From Monomorium pharaonis (taxonomy: Eukaryota; Arthropoda; Insecta; Hymenoptera; Formicidae): a stretch of 64,000 nt of DNA. The notes beneath the pieces were generated by a model that was given only the letters and a program-made list of their open reading frames with translations, had not been told where the DNA came from and searched no databases. The stretch covers positions 21,412,996-21,476,995 of the forward strand of contig NC_050467.1 in NCBI RefSeq assembly GCF_013373865.1, read 5' to 3'. Shown in pieces: positions 12,901 to 26,599 of this stretch; position 1 is the first letter of the stretch, and every line of letters starts with the position of its first letter. Both the position numbers and the translations under genes were made by a program.

Positions 12901-15900
12901 AGGTCACACTACACTCTCCTCTGCCTATCTCTGTCATTGTAAAAAATATCATGCGCGCTATCGATAGGAAACGTACATGCGCTCAATCGTCGGCGCGTTC
13001 TGAAAAAATAAATCTTTCGCGGCACGCGCGGGGCATTGAAGTATGGGCCGCCCCATACGCAGCACGCATCTCTATTAGAAAATTGATGCCGGTTGCCCGT
13101 AGCGATCGTCTACGGGAAACGGAAGACGGGGGAAAGTGACGGGGCGTTATCGCGACTGTCGCTTCACGCATCCGCAAATCCGTGAGCGTCTCCGCGTGGC
13201 GAGTGTCTTCGCGATAAAAGACGACAGCTCCTCTTTCAAAAGGAACTCCCTCGCTCTCGCCGGTATGTGTTAGGATTCGACTCGTCAGGCGCGCCGCCGG
13301 TTTGACGGCATCGAAAATCCATAAACGACGGGTTTCGGCACAGCGGCATCGCCGCTGCCGAAAGTCGTTCTCGCGGAATCGTCGATACTTTTAGCGGAAA
13401 GGAAGGGCGAATCGGCGTCGTCTACGTCCGTCGGACACTGCGAAATATTGTTTTGAGGAATACCCTCGGACTTGCACTGCACCCTTATTGCTTCTCGCTC
13501 CGTTGGCGTGGAATACGATTGTTTTATTATACGATCTTCGTCGCAAACTTGGAAAAGTCCTCGCTCCTTTTTTTTCTCTTCCGAAGCTCCTTCGTCCTCC
13601 CTCCGCCACCACCTTCTCCCGATCTTTGCGACTTCGATTCCATTTCGTATATCATCACCTTACTCATCCCGATAGTTCCGAAGTTTCCGACGATTCCGTA
13701 GTTACGACTTTTATCCGGTAAACAACGTTGATTTTAACATGATGTCGTCTCGGTTATATGGACTCGGGTCCCGTAACTTACCCTGTATCGACAGAATATT
13801 CAAGAATATGGCTGTCATATCTAGGAAATATAACGCGTGCGACAGGTTTTATATTTTCCTGCATACTTCAATTGCGTATTTTTACGTTTACAAATAATCA
13901 GTTGACTGTAAATTAGTTATAAATATCGTTGGTTTTAAAAGTTAAAAAAAAAAAGAAAGAACAACTTTTGCACGTCTAATAATATATCACGGAATTTTTA
14001 ACTAATTAAATGTTTAATGCTCTGTCGATGCAAAAAAAGAGGGACGAAGCATTTGTCTAATGTCTAAGGACATTATTGGAGAGTATCATTCCGAGATAAC
14101 AAGGAGCTGAAAGGTAACAGAAGCCGCCGCGCAATCCTGAAGATGTGTGTCAGTCTGTTGATGTGATACGTTCACTTATGTGTATATATCGGCAAACACG
14201 TGCCCAGAAAGTCTTGGGAGAAACTGCCCGGAGGTACGTCTGCCAGGAAGCTGCTAAATCGCTTCTCTACGATCCATTTGGAGTCGAACAGTCGCATTAT
14301 CGTTTTTGCCCGTAGGCTGTTTTGCGAGCCCAAAAAGACTATTAAAATTTCCACGTCGGCGTACGAAATTCAAGAAAGGAGAGGAGCCTCGCCGAGAGAC
14401 GATAATTACGTCGACATTACATCTGGTCACGGTGAATAATCGCAGATTTCTTCTCATTTTCGCCCGCGCCTTCCGTCTTTCATTTTTCATTCGCCTAGAA
14501 TGTCTTCTAATGGAGATTCATCATAGTTTTTGCCGTCTCATTAAGACGCATCAATAACTGCTTCGAAACAGAATCCGTAACCCAATAACATTGCACGAAA
14601 ATACGTGTTTTTTTTTGTCGTTTCAAGAAACAGTCTCTGCTCCCCGTGATTTGTCCGAGAGCTGCGCCGTAACGAGGGACATCCTGAATGCCCCGGTGAA
14701 AAATTGAATTCTCGGAAGTCGCGTTTTCGCATGGGTGAAACACCGGCGGAACGGCATCGTCACGACTCGATCGTCACCGTCATCATCCTTTCGGCGTGCG
14801 GCAGTCAGCCATGACGAGCGGCAGTCTCCGGTTTTTGTGGGCGCGCGCCATGCGGCGAAACAAATTGTCCGCCTTCGTCTTCGTCGATGGAAGATGAAAA
14901 ACGAGATTCCCCCCCGATCGGACACGCGAGACAGAAACGGGCCCGTGCCATTTTTCTGCACGGCGTAGCGCCTTCGCGCGTCCGAGCAAAAACCAAAATA
15001 ATCGCCCCGTGAACTCGCGCGCGCGAGTAGGGTTCTCTTCATTTTTCGTACGAGCGCTCGCTAGGGGGCCGATGGAAATAGCCACCCTCCGTGCCACTGG
15101 ATAGCCGCTTTTTGCCGAAACTCCTATTCTTTTTTCTCTTCTCTTCTTCTTTCGAACGCTACCACATCTTGCCAAATCGGCGAATTATTCCGCTGCCGAT
15201 TAACCTCCCGCGTGAATTAATCGCCGATTTCTTCAAACGAGCACGGTAACCCTCATGAATCTTGGTATAAACGAGAGCCGGTCGTTTCTCCGCGCGCGTT
15301 TCATAATAGTGAAAGGTACCCGCCGTAATATTTCTCGGTCCTAAAGCAAGATTTTTTAACGGAAATGGTTTTCGTTTTATATTACATGGATTTTTGTGGA
15401 AATACTTTTTCTTTTCCTTTGATAAATAAAACTTGACGGACAACCATGTGTTTTTATGCCGTTAAGCAATAATGGTTGGATTTGTGTATGAGAGAGAAAA
15501 ATATGAAATAAAATAAAATATCTATTAAAATTTGTTTACTCATCTGCGCTAACAACATACGAACGTCTATGGCACCTGAAAAGGGATATTTCGTAATCCT
15601 CAGATCGATGTTATTTAAACAAATTAATTGAATATTCTAATTACAAACCCACTCTCGGAATTAAACAAACAACTCCAAAAGTTTCGCCCGAACGTTAAAA
15701 GCGTTGCTGGTAAACAAACTTGATGGGCGCATGCATACACTCACTAATTAGAACAGATAGGTGTCGACAAAAAAAAAAAGAAAAAAAAACAATTTGTACC
15801 TTATCGGGTTCGTATAAACGCGCTCCATTGGGACGTAACGACGGGCAAATGAGCTTCACTCACCCGCTGAACATCGACACCGACTTCCGCGAGTCACTCC

Positions 15901-16680
15901 GACGGAGGCACCCGTTGACTCGATGATTCCGTCGACGTGGCGTATCTGCTTATTCACCGGGCGCGTAATGGGGCGGATTTTCCCCTCCGCGTGACGAACA
16001 AAGCGAGAAGCGAAGAAACGAATTGGCAACCCACCGCCCAGAAGGACGCGGGGGTATGGGTTAGGGGTTCCGGTAACTAAGAAGATGGAGGACTCACGAC
16101 GAGGGTGCGTTAGAGACCGAGACAGAGAGAAGGAAGAAGGGGCTCTCGTAGGGCGGTAGGTAGGAGGAGATCGAAGTCACTGCTGGCGGTTACGGCGGTG
16201 GCACGACGATCGTCGTACTATCTCCGGTGAACAAAGGGTGGGTAACTCCCCCGGCGTACCGGAAGCAGGGCGCAGGAGGGAGCGGAAGACACCCTGAGAC
16301 CCCGACTTCCGGTTACTGCCTTTCATATCCAGTCGTTCCTCCGTCGCGCAGCCTGTGACATGAAGGAATCTCTGCGTACACAAAGCGCGTGTGCGTGCGC
16401 GTTACGTATGCACGTACATATAACAAGACGCTTACCACATATCTAGAACTAATAACTCGGGGTTGGAAATTGACTGAAGGTTTCGCGTTGCTCCGAAATA
16501 TCTTCTCTCATTTACTTCTCCTCCTCCTCCTCCCTCTGTCTCCTTCTTCTGCCGCACTGTCATCATGTCCCTTCTCGATTACGCATCTTAGATAGCGTGT
16601 TTGCAGTGACTCTGAATGGAGGAGAGAATCGTTCAAATGTAAACGCGAGGGGAGCTCTTTCGCGATTCTGATGAAAACCC
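12900..16680. other. GC-rich, CpG-rich block without recognisable gene
   Basis: Frames of 60-140 codons overlap on both strands, and none resembles a known protein. Pyrimidine-rich patches occur at about 13555-13625 and (CTC)n at 16516-16535. A purine-rich GAGA-like stretch occurs at about 16080-16170. Possibly regulatory. Confidence 0.5.
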
Positions 16681-19600
16681 TATTCTCAAATATCATGTAA
16701 TATATGTATGTATATATTTACAACTTGAAATATGTATGTATAACGTGCATACAATTATTCATAACTAATATTTTATTTGTTGAAATATTACTTGAATATT
16801 TATTGAAATTTATTTTATTGATCATTATCATCAATAACATTATAAGTATTTCTTTTAATTAAACTGCTATACCAGCGAATTAAAAGTAGATGATAGTTAT
16901 ATTTACATATCACAACGGCAGTGGCGGATCTAACGCTGCATCATTCATGGCAATCGTCATTTGAGTAATACCTATCTGCGCGTGATCGATCGCGATAGCC
17001 GTAAGCTACGCCGGTCAAACTCATCGGTCTGCGAAAACCCGCCTCATTGACCAATCCTGTCGCCCGAGGCTGCGTTGTATTGCCACTCTGTCGCTGTCTC
17101 GTAAAACCAGCTCTTAGACGAAAAGTATTAATTTATTCAGCGGACGGCTACATTTATGTTGCTGTAAATGCGCCTTTCGATAAGTAATTAATTTCTGATA
17201 TAATTCTCGATTTCTAAGTTTTGTTTCGAATAACATCGAAACTTGTGATGCGATACATCTTAAACTTAAAACGTGATTGTATTATATATTGTGTTCTGAA
17301 AGAGAAACATGGTGCTGGATATAGATATCGTAGGGCATAAAGAAGCTTTCAGCTATTATTATCTCATCCTTAACTTTCAGTTATTCATTAGCAAATCTTA
17401 AGAGATTGATGTTATTCGTCGACTCCGTTAATTACTTGTCATTATTCAGTACTAAAAAAAAAAAAAAAAATAAATATAAATTAATATAAATCAAATAAAT
17501 CAATAAATTAAAAGTAACAATCTATGCAGGTCTCTCTCTTCTTATACTTCCTTCTTCAAGGTAGTGATTTTATTCAAGGAGACATGAATTTTCAACAAAA
17601 CGAAATGTTCACACGCGCGTTTACGGTAGCAAGATAAGTTCGTCTGCTGTCGTCAAAGGAAAATTCTCTTCATTGGACAAACCCATTGGATACGTTATAT
17701 CGGTACTTTGTCGCGATCCTCATAAAACTACCTAGGCTCTCAGACAACGGGGTTAACTTATTTACAAGACGGCCGCGGTTATGGTCGTGTAAACACGTCC
17801 AGCGTATTTACAGGTCCATAACGTGATACGGAGACTCGTGTCGCGACACGTCCGCGAGAGTCCATACCTTATGGATGTGAGCGTACGTGTGCATCGTAAT
17901 GCGACACAATACAGAAAGACAGCCGTAAAGGACGGTTTTTCAAATGACCGTGTATGGCCGACGGCGGTTTACTAGCTATCGGCACTTCGGTGCGTATCGG
18001 TGCTTGTTGCCGACCGTTTGCTGCTAGATTAGATATTGCTGCGATACATATATTACGATAACATATCGGTGTCATCGTTCTACGTTACGCTGTTTTAACG
18101 ATCTATTTTTCGCTTTTAATTGTACTTCTTCCACGTGACAATTGCGAAACTGTCGCTTTTGAATTTATATGACTTCCAGCATAGTCATAAATTATTTCTA
18201 CGTTAAAAAGACGTTAATCAAAATAGTTTAATTAATAAATGTCTAATGATTAAATCACTGGATAAATCGGAAATATCCAGATATAGTAATGCAATGCATA
18301 ATATATATGCAATCATTAAAAGAGAATATATATGTACCTATATAATATATTCTAATATAATCTCAATAATTATAATTCTAATTTCTATCTGTATTTTTTT
18401 AAATAAAAAACTGTGTTCATTTAAATTAAGCATTATTTTTCTAAATTTATAACGATAGTGTGTCGCTGTACCATAATATTCGAATTCATAATACCACCGA
18501 AATTGTCGACAAATTATCGTATTTCTCTCAAATAATCCGATTAAACTTTATAAAATTTCTCTTTGCGGCAGTCGTTGCTTTAAGTATACTTAATAAACGT
18601 AATGACTCAACACTTCATAGACTGACGTCACTGTCGCTGCAATTGTAACAGCATTTCTATTCTCTCGGAGAAGTGTAATAAAACCTGAACAAGAAGCAAA
18701 TCCTTCCTCTCTTTACTTCCAGCAGTATTTTTCGCCAGAGCTCGTATGTAACTATGTACTATAATAGCGATGTATAGGATGTCCCGTAAAAGACACGACG
18801 GAACGTCGGTAGGTGCCCATTAAGGATGGTCGTTTCTGCCTCGAAGGACGGCGGTCGCAAAATCAATTACGTCAGAAGCTCATGGACCCCGGAGGTGGCC
18901 TCTGCTATAACGTGGTGGAAAGATCAGAAGTCGACGACGGGGTCGAAAGTGCAGGCGGAGTCTTCCTTGTAGAGGCATAGACCAAAGTCAATAACTCACC
19001 AGGCTTCATCGAGAAACAAAGTGGACGCAGGCTAACTTCTTCCTTTTCGCGCATCGCGGAAAAGGAATTTTTGTTTCAATAGCTAACTTGAAATCCATTA
19101 CAAAATCTAGATTAAACATTAATTTTCTTCCAATTATGTTCGCTTATCTCGAGAATACCGAATCTGTGTATTTAAATCCCCTATATGAAAGAAAATCAAA
19201 TTCTTAAATATTTTTTTAAATTTCCGTTAGAAAATTTAATGAAAAACTCTATGCAATTTATAGAAGAAGCTAAAAATAATTTTAATTTTGAATATGTAAT
19301 AATTTTTAATTTGAGTTTAGAATATATTTACATATACAAAGAACATTTTTATTTAACGTTACGTACTAGTGATCGATTCAAGTATATCTGTAGCGAAAGA
19401 AGAGTTAATAAACAAGTAGAATAAAAGAACATATTATGAGATAAGATACGACAGAGCCTAGTTCCATAAAATTGTTTACCCATAAGAAGTGAAGAATAAA
19501 AACCGACGCGATATTGATTTTCGGTACGTTTCACGAGGATGTGAAATCGACGAACTTAGCGAAGCACGAACAAGAAGTACGTAGCACGAGGAACAGGATA

Positions 19601-20080
19601 CCAAACTATGTAGCAAGTAGCTGCTTAGTGACGCGTGATTCATAGTCCTAGTCAAGCAGTTCAACGTTCACTTTGAATGTGATTATCTGTAGAGGCGAAT
19701 GGTCCTGGGTGATTGATAGTTTGATGCGTGCGATGCAATTTAAATCTTATCAAAGATAAAATTACAGTATTTCCATATTTAAGTCGTCAAATTATTTGCA
19801 TAGTTAAGAGTAAAAATAACGCAACTAATATAGAAGGTATTTTACAAAAAGTTTGAGTTTATCGGGAAACGAAATTGTCTGCTAATTTTACATTGCAATA
19901 TAAATATCTTTTTAGGTATATTTAAATGTATACGTAAAGTATACTTTTCTGACTATAAAGAACAAAGACATTTTGAGGATATCGTTTTGCCAATATAAAT
20001 TGTCTAGAAACAGATGTGAGCGAGTACGTTACGATTTCTAGTAAGTTAACGTAAGCAAACGCGCGTGGCAGAGGGTTCAC
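16680..20080. other. AT-rich spacer
   Basis: No gene seen. It holds the A17 tract and a patch at 18772-18970 that begins GGATGTCCCGTAAAAGAC, vaguely reminiscent of DNA-transposon ends but without a partner. Confidence 0.5.
17454..17470 (+). repeat. A17 homopolymer followed by A/T-rich tail
   Basis: Seventeen A residues followed by taaatataaat-type sequence. It could be the remains of a retroelement poly(A) tail, but no element body is recognisable upstream. Confidence 0.7.
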
Positions 20081-20330
20081 GGGAGCAGCGTCGTTAATGC
20101 AGTTGCCAAGCGGTCTCCTCGGACATTTTCAAGCCATCTTTGAGTCGTCTTTGAAACCTCACCTTTGATGAGCCGCCACCGACATCGTAGTTGCGGAGCA
20201 AGGCTGCTGGCTTTAATAAGAGCCTGGCAAGCGCCGCCACAAAGGGATGCCACAGGAAATTTCTATGTCTCGAAGATAGAGCGGTCGGGAGTAGGAGGGT
20301 AGTCACTAGAAACGCCAGTTTTCGTATGTA

Positions 20331-20366
<36 letters not shown>

Positions 20367-20378
20367 CTCCTCTCGCCC
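20331..20378 (+). repeat. (TC)n microsatellite, imperfect
   Basis: TC repeats with a CC interruption at 20340-20342 and a degenerate CTCCTCCTCTC end. It explains the serine-leucine and Arg-Glu repeat peptides in overlapping frames. Confidence 0.9.
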
Positions 20379-21327
20379 TTCTCTTTTTATTTTCTCCGTC
20401 TCTTTGTCCTTGTTCATCTCTGCCTGGTCTCCCCTTTTTCCGACTGCTTTAAATGCAAATAACACAATTACTGCGTGGGAGGGAGCGCGTGCGACAGGTG
20501 CGCTTCTTCGACAGGGCGCATAATTCATGTCCAACCGCAGAGGGGGATACGAGGTAGGATTACGGAATTAACTCTGGATTCGTTTGATTCGACGTCGGAT
20601 GAGCTATTAATCGGAAGGATTGCCGCGATCGGTTTGTCACGCCGCGCATAGGGTGAGATGAAAGGATAGGGCAATTAAAACGGTGGCGTCCATGAAAAAA
20701 CGTGGCATCGATCACGTCGCCTGTTGTAATGTGCGAAAATTCTGTTTTGCTGGATAGCAATTGGAGCTTTATTTTTGCATTGCATCCGTCGATTAATTTC
20801 GAAATCAGTAGGGTCCGACAGTAAGCTAGCCGACGAGACAGGCGAAAGCAAAAGAGTATGAAATATAATAATTGCCGAACATCTTCGAAGGCGCGTTTTA
20901 ACAATTATCTTGTCCTGAGTGAGGCAGTTCCGTAACGCATTCCATCCCCCGACTTTCTTTCAACCCCCGAGGGCAGGGGACTTCGCCTTGAAATTCCTCG
21001 CGAGCTTCCCGCACCGCCACCTTTGTACGTTATACCTACCCGCCCTTTTTCACCGTCACGCGCCCTCCGTCGTACGGCTCGCCTCCCTCCCTTATTTTCC
21101 TATCGTCCTCGCCATTCTTGTTCCCTCTTTGTCGCCTACCATAGCTGTTTCCTGCGGATCACCCCTCGTTCACGCAGCACTCACCCTCGCCGCAGAGGGC
21201 ATCGTAGAACGGAACGAGCGGCGTCCAGCAAATTGATATTAAATGCCAAGGTTGGTCACCTTGTATATTTCTTTATTAACTTCGCGGAATGGGCTATCCG
21301 ACTCCCTCACCGCATCTACGCGTTCCT

Positions 21328-21336
21328 TATAAAAGG
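21328..21336 (+). promoter_or_regulatory. isolated TATA-box-like motif
   Basis: TATAAAAGG within a GC-rich context (gttccttataaaaggacgc) matches the metazoan TATA consensus closely. The position 30 bp downstream (about 21358) has no clear insect TCAGT initiator. The open frame that follows starts at TTG and not ATG. A chance match is the more economical reading. Confidence 0.15.
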
Positions 21337-22009
21337 ACGCACCTAGCGCCGATCTTGCTTTGCTCCTTTTTTTTCCTCTCACACTCTTCGCATCGGAAAC
21401 GTACCGTGAGGACCAATTCTTAGCGTCACATTTGAACGGTCGGAGGAAAAATGACAGAGGTCTCTTACTTTTGCTCGCGGCACGACAAACGCTGGAAACG
21501 GATGATCGTACTTATTCGAAGATTGATGAAGAGCGCGCGTGTTGTGAAAGGAGCTATAATTGAAAAAAATTGCTGCGAGGGACGATTCCCGCGTTATCGA
21601 GGCCCGGCTTAACGGTTTCCAGCCACGGAGGGGCAAAAAACACGGGATCTAATTCTTATGAGAAATTTCCAGGGCCGCCGCGATTTCGGAAGACACGCGT
21701 AAAGGACAGATGATGAAAGACGTAGAGAAAGAGCCCCTGGAGATGTCTTGGTTAATTAACGGCCACGTGCGTCTCATTAACGGACTTGAAACCACAAATC
21801 ACGGCATGGAAACGCGCGGCTACGAGCATAAATACCAATTATGCGTAACTCGTACGGCTCACCGGCCCGGGAGCGACGGAGGGTGCGCAAAGGGCTCCCC
21901 AAAACGGGACTCAACCGAGCATAATTGTAATGCATATAGGCCACCAAGGGGTGACTCGGGATTAAAACTCCTTTCTCGAAATTAATCCAAGGGCTCTTAC
22001 ACCGAACCC

Positions 22010-22052
22010 ATCATCATTGTCGCGATCATCATCATCGTCGTGGTCGTCGTCT
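22010..22052 (+). repeat. (ATC)n to (GTC)n compound trinucleotide repeat
   Basis: ATC units change to GTC units across a CGCG interruption. Confidence 0.8.
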
Positions 22053-22433
22053 TTCACACAACACAATAAATCACAATAAATGATTTTTATTTATTTTATT
22101 TGCTAAAAGAAAATTTAAGAGGAGGAGTAGATGACACACGCGTCGTAATTCATCTCGCAGAATCGTTTAGCCGCCATGTAAATCATGTTCATGTGTCACA
22201 CGGATGTTCCATTTTTATAAAATATCGATGCGAGGAGGCTCACGTTCGTACGCGCCTTTATACCCAAAGTGATCGTTCGCTGGGGAGCTTAAAAGCGTTC
22301 GATGGGCGCGAAGTATAGCGCGAAAGTACTGTGCTTAAGCGGAATCGATCTCTGGGCTGGCCCAACGATAATTTCCGGGTTGTATAAATTAATTACCCTA
22401 GCCACCGACCACCAAGTACTCCCCCTACTATAT

Positions 22434-22458
22434 TCTCTCTCTCTCTCTCTCTCTCTCT
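22434..22458 (+). repeat. (CT)n microsatellite
   Basis: About 12 perfect CT units followed by a T-run. Confidence 0.9.
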
Positions 22459-23178
22459 TTTTTCACTTTGCGAGCTGCACCGTAAATTACCCGGTGCATT
22501 ATGGGGCACGATTTATTAATACAATTTGCCTCTACGTAAAAGGTGCCGGGCGCCAATTACCGTGCCACGTTCTTGACGCTGGGGCTACTGCGACGCGGCT
22601 GCAACACGTTACAGTGTAAACCGCACATGCACCATGCGGGACAGGGAACGGGGAACACGTGCGGCTTGGCTGTCTGAAGTTTTGCGGACTGTATACGCCC
22701 GCTGTCTCGTTTTAATACATAAGTATTCCTCTCATCTCGCAGCAACGTGGACAAGGAAATCTCGAAACAAAATTATTTAGGAGCAAATAAAATTACGCAT
22801 CCGCCGGCATTTACGCGCCGGGCAGCTCTTTACCTACCAGCTGGGGTCAGGTGTTGTCGGAACTTTTTTAATCCCACTTACGTCGGGAGAGAATATCGTA
22901 AAGGAAATTGTGATAAATCCGAAGGTACACGACCGTTTTATCTTCATTTCCAAGTACCGGATGGCAGGTTGACCTGTTTTTAGAATTAAAAGTTTTAAAT
23001 AGAGCTGAGTTTCTCAGCATACTCATATTAATTAATCCTTAACTGCTCTGGTCAAGTAAGATACGGATTAGGTCATGGACGTTATGGTTAAAGGTAGTTA
23101 AAAGCAGGTGAAAATAGCGTAAATTATATTAGCAAGTGCATGCGACTTAGTTTGCAAACATTTTCGCAATTTTTCGTA

Positions 23179-23211
23179 ACGACGACGACAACGACGACGA
23201 CGACGACGACA
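23179..23211 (+). repeat. (ACG)n trinucleotide repeat
   Basis: About ten ACG units with a single ACA interruption. Confidence 0.9.
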
Positions 23212-23640
23212 ATGCGCCTTGCTATTCTCGTTTCTGAAGCCATTTCAGTGCAGCTTTCACTTTGCCGCCGTCGCAGCGAGTATTCAGTTGCACTATGTTA
23301 GACACGAGCTTGGTAGGCTCCACAGCATATTTGCAGATGCGTATGCGCGCGTTTATCTAACTTTTAATACGGCAAAGTAATAGACTCGAAATACAAGGAA
23401 GGCATTAGCCTCCTTTGCGAGCACTTTGCAGCTCCCATTACCGAAGTTTCACCTAGTGATTAAACCTCAAGCAAGTCACTCAGAAGCTTTTCGACGTTAA
23501 CTTAGCTTCCCGTTGGTATTCAAGATTTCAAGCAATTTCGCCGGGCTGCATTGTCGCCGCCGTCGCTCTCTTGTCACCGCCTCGTCTCGTCTTTTGCACT
23601 CCTGGCGCCGAGAATTGTTCCGCTCTGCTTAGGAAAGAGT

Positions 23641-23656
23641 ACGCGCGCGCGCGCGT
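23641..23656. repeat. (CG)7 run
   Basis: Alternating CG tract, a potential Z-DNA-forming sequence. Its persistence suggests little CpG depletion here. Confidence 0.8.
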
Positions 23657-24379
23657 GTGCCCTTGGTGTAGGTGTTAAAGCATGGCTCCGACAGAATTTT
23701 CGTCGCAGCCGTCCCGACAGGAAACAATTTCGTCGTCTTGATTTTCTATCGTCCCCTTTGCGACGCGCTGATTCGCGAAAACACACAGAGCGTGCAAGCA
23801 GCGGTGATTCGCGCTCGATTTCACGTCGAAAACTTGATGACGGAAACTCGAATTGCAATCGTGCTGTTTACCGACTTCGGTGTAAATAACATTTAAATTA
23901 TTCGCAAGATTGAATTTTAATATTGGTTATTGCGCTACAAGTCCGTCAATATGAGCAATTATTCGATATACATTTTATCCCTTGAATTTCTGCAACAATC
24001 TATTTATGAATATCTCTTACATAAGTATTCACAAGTCGCACATAATTTAATTAATACTTTTTTAATATAATTACGAACATTCTTATAATTTCTCTTTTAA
24101 AAAATCTACGCTCCCCTATTGAAAGTCGCTAATAATTTTTTTATGTTATTAGATATTCGTATTAATTCGATCCCCTCGCGACGTCGAGGTTCGTTTAAGC
24201 TTTTCAGCGAACCGCGCGAGGGACCGACGGCTGCCGGAAACTCAAACATAATTAATATCGCAATACGCGCCATCCCGCCGTCCCGAGGAAAAGCCAATAT
24301 TATGTACTCACGGTACGCTAAGGAAAAGAATGAGAGTACGAAGGGTGCAGCGTAGGATAATATAGGGGCAGCCTAATAC

Positions 24380-26340
24380 ACCACTAGATATTCGGTAACT
24401 TGGCATGAATGGAGTCATAATACAAGTAGGTACCAAAGGCGCCTCCTTCGAAGGAACGTATCCTTCGAGGGATGATCGGCAATGGGGGAAAAACCACTGC
24501 CTCGGGGCCTCCCCGGAGACTGCAGGGGATTCTTTATTTAATATCCCCAGGCTGGTGTCAAGGAATATGTATTACCGGACCGTCGTCGTCGCTTCGGCAC
24601 TTATTCGCCTTCTTCGCCTCGTTACTTCCATCAAGCTCAACGATGTGCCTGCGCTCTCGCCATATCTAAGATTGCAAATTATCATAAGCGAGATTTAACC
24701 TACATGACAGAGATGTATTAATGCATTCCGTTAAAATTATGCGAAGCTCGTTCCATTTTTACACGCGCGCGTCTAAAATGTTAAATTTCTAATAATAAAC
24801 TTAATAAAATTATAAAAACGTTAACTTAATAAAATAATAATTTAATAACGCGTTAGAAATATTCTACGTAATAGAATAACATTCTCCGTAATGGAAGATG
24901 TTCCTGTCGCGCTGTGACGCATCCAGTGAAAAAGTTCAATGTATTTCTAGCACGTTCTTGGAAACACTCATATGATGAACTTACTTCGAACTTGCGAACT
25001 TTTCGTGAAAAACTAGCATGCAGTAGCGCGTTCTTTCTCCTTCTTGACGCTCGCTACGTGGAGAAACTCTTAGCCCGCGGAAGTTTTCGAGGAGGTGCTG
25101 TCTACAGTTTTTCAATGTCTCTTCAGCTGCAAGTTGGGATTGGAGCCGCAGTCGCGACGAATCACAACGCCATAAACATGAAAAATCACAGTTGGCAGGA
25201 TGGCCGCGCGAAATGCAAATTTAAGATGTACATCATCTTCGCGGTACGACGTAATCATTTTCAGGAGAAATTACACGCTTTCCTGAGGATAAGGCCCCAT
25301 AAGTAACGTAATCTTCTCTCTGAAATCAAACGATACGTTTCCGGGCGCGCCGTCATATTTCACGATCAGGCGCACGGTTGCTCTTTCATCCTTCCCTTGG
25401 CGAAAGCATTTTACGCCCGTTTGATCTCGCCAGTTACATAATGGCGGAGCTGCGCGTATAGGTATAGTCAGTGCCATACAACGTTTACGTTACTCTTCGA
25501 GATTACATCAAGCTTTTATGCGAAAATCACACAGACTTAATTAACCGCGCGCTGATATCCTTCACGTTGTCTTTTCGATTTCCCTTCGACTTCCATCGAT
25601 AACACTGTCACGCTCTGCTTAGCTTTTGGGGTTAATTACGCAAAATATTTATGTAAAGCTAATGTTCTCGGCAAGATCAATAACACTTCATTAAAAAAGA
25701 TAACACGTTTCACTTGCTACGGAAACACTGGAGAGAGAATCGCACGCTGAAGCGTGGTAACTTGTGATATTTCCGTTCCTCGTATCACGTTTCTCATATC
25801 ATGTATTATGTTACGGAAAACAGACGCGGCGTAACACCTTTTTAGATAAATTCTTATATTGTGCTTAGCGTTGTGTTGGTACACATATAAGAGAATATAC
25901 TTTGTTTTGTCGTATCGTGCAAATTTCGAAAAATGCAAAAATGCGGACAAATATCCGGCGAAACAGCATCCAGTATTTACTAGATCCGGACGATATTTGC
26001 TGGTGACGGAGATACACGAAATTGTAGGGGACACCCTCTATGTATCGCAGGAGTGCAATATCCACTCTCAGTTTCTCCCATATACTTACTCTCGTTTATA
26101 TACGCGTAGCTTACATACAAGACGGAACGAAACCCGGGTAAAATCACCTGACGCGTGTAATGCGTTTTTTATTAAAGTCTCAACTCCCTCTCTCTCTCTC
26201 TCGCCCCAGGCATGTAGTCTGTACTCGACGTTAAATACTTATAATGTGGATACGCGAATAGTATAACTGATCCGAAAATGTCAGGCATATTTAGAAAGTT
26301 AATTTATACATATAGCAATAGATCTCATTCGACAAGCAAT
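24380..26340. other. mixed-composition non-coding stretch
   Basis: No recognisable exon. A 130-codon frame at 24914-25306 and one of 135 codons at 25859-26266 have no family resemblance. The acceptor-like tract ending CGCCCCAG at 26209 is produced by a short CT repeat. Confidence 0.5.
24861..24900. repeat. 20-bp tandem duplication, two copies
   Basis: attctacgtaatagaataac is followed by attctccgtaatggaagatg, matching at 14 of 20. A second AT-rich tandem pair (aacttaataaaat, 25-bp period) lies just upstream at 24798-24835. Confidence 0.6.
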
Positions 26341-26350
26341 TATTAATTAC

Positions 26351-26378
26351 TGTGTTTTAATTTCTGTTTCAGGTAAGT
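26351..26378 (+). promoter_or_regulatory. candidate recursive splice site (zero-length exon)
   Basis: Seen: a T-rich tract (tgtgttttaatttctgtttc) is followed by AG (26371-26372) and immediately by GTAAGT (26373-26378), so a 3' splice site and a perfect 5' splice site are fused. Known: in Drosophila, recursive splice sites (ratchet points) in very long introns have this exact architecture, polypyrimidine-YAG|GTRAGT; U2AF binds the first half and U1 reuses the second. Inferred: the window lies in a long + strand intron that could be removed in steps, with this as one ratchet point. The 12-mer TTTCAGGTAAGT is unlikely by chance in 64 kb. Neither host gene nor flanking exons can be named from this window. 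Confidence 0.5.
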
Positions 26379-26599
26379 CCCAACGATTTTTACATTAAGC
26401 GAGCTCCACGAAAGTTAAGGTAAAAATATAAAACATTATTTACTATTTACTGAATCGCTGATTTAAGACCGCGACGAATGAATTTTTTATCAAAATCAGA
26501 TCTCACATTTTATCCTGCACTATTCTCGCCAATAATTTCCATCAGTCGCTTCTATGTTGCTGGAAAAAAAAAAATTAACACTGTTTTTTCACGATTCTC

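Larger units (their letters stand above)
20080..24380. other. GC-rich block with microsatellites, no recognisable gene
   Basis: Many frames of 60-146 codons arise from CT tracts and low stop density. Stretches at 21740-21990 and 22330-22620 mix TTAATTA-type homeodomain-like cores with GC-rich sequence, the look of insect conserved non-coding enhancers. This is inference only; conservation cannot be tested here. Confidence 0.45.

Noticed and set aside
18772..18800. GGATGTCCCGTAAAAG, with GGGGACACCCTCTATG at 26028 as a possible TIR partner
   Set aside because: There are several mismatches, a 7-kb separation, no transposase remnants and no target duplication; a chance match is likely.
21360..21563. 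Signal-peptide-like frame (LLLFFPLTLFA...) just downstream of a TATA-like motif
   Set aside because: The frame begins at TTG and has no ATG in the hydrophobic part, and the hydrophobicity comes from a T-run.
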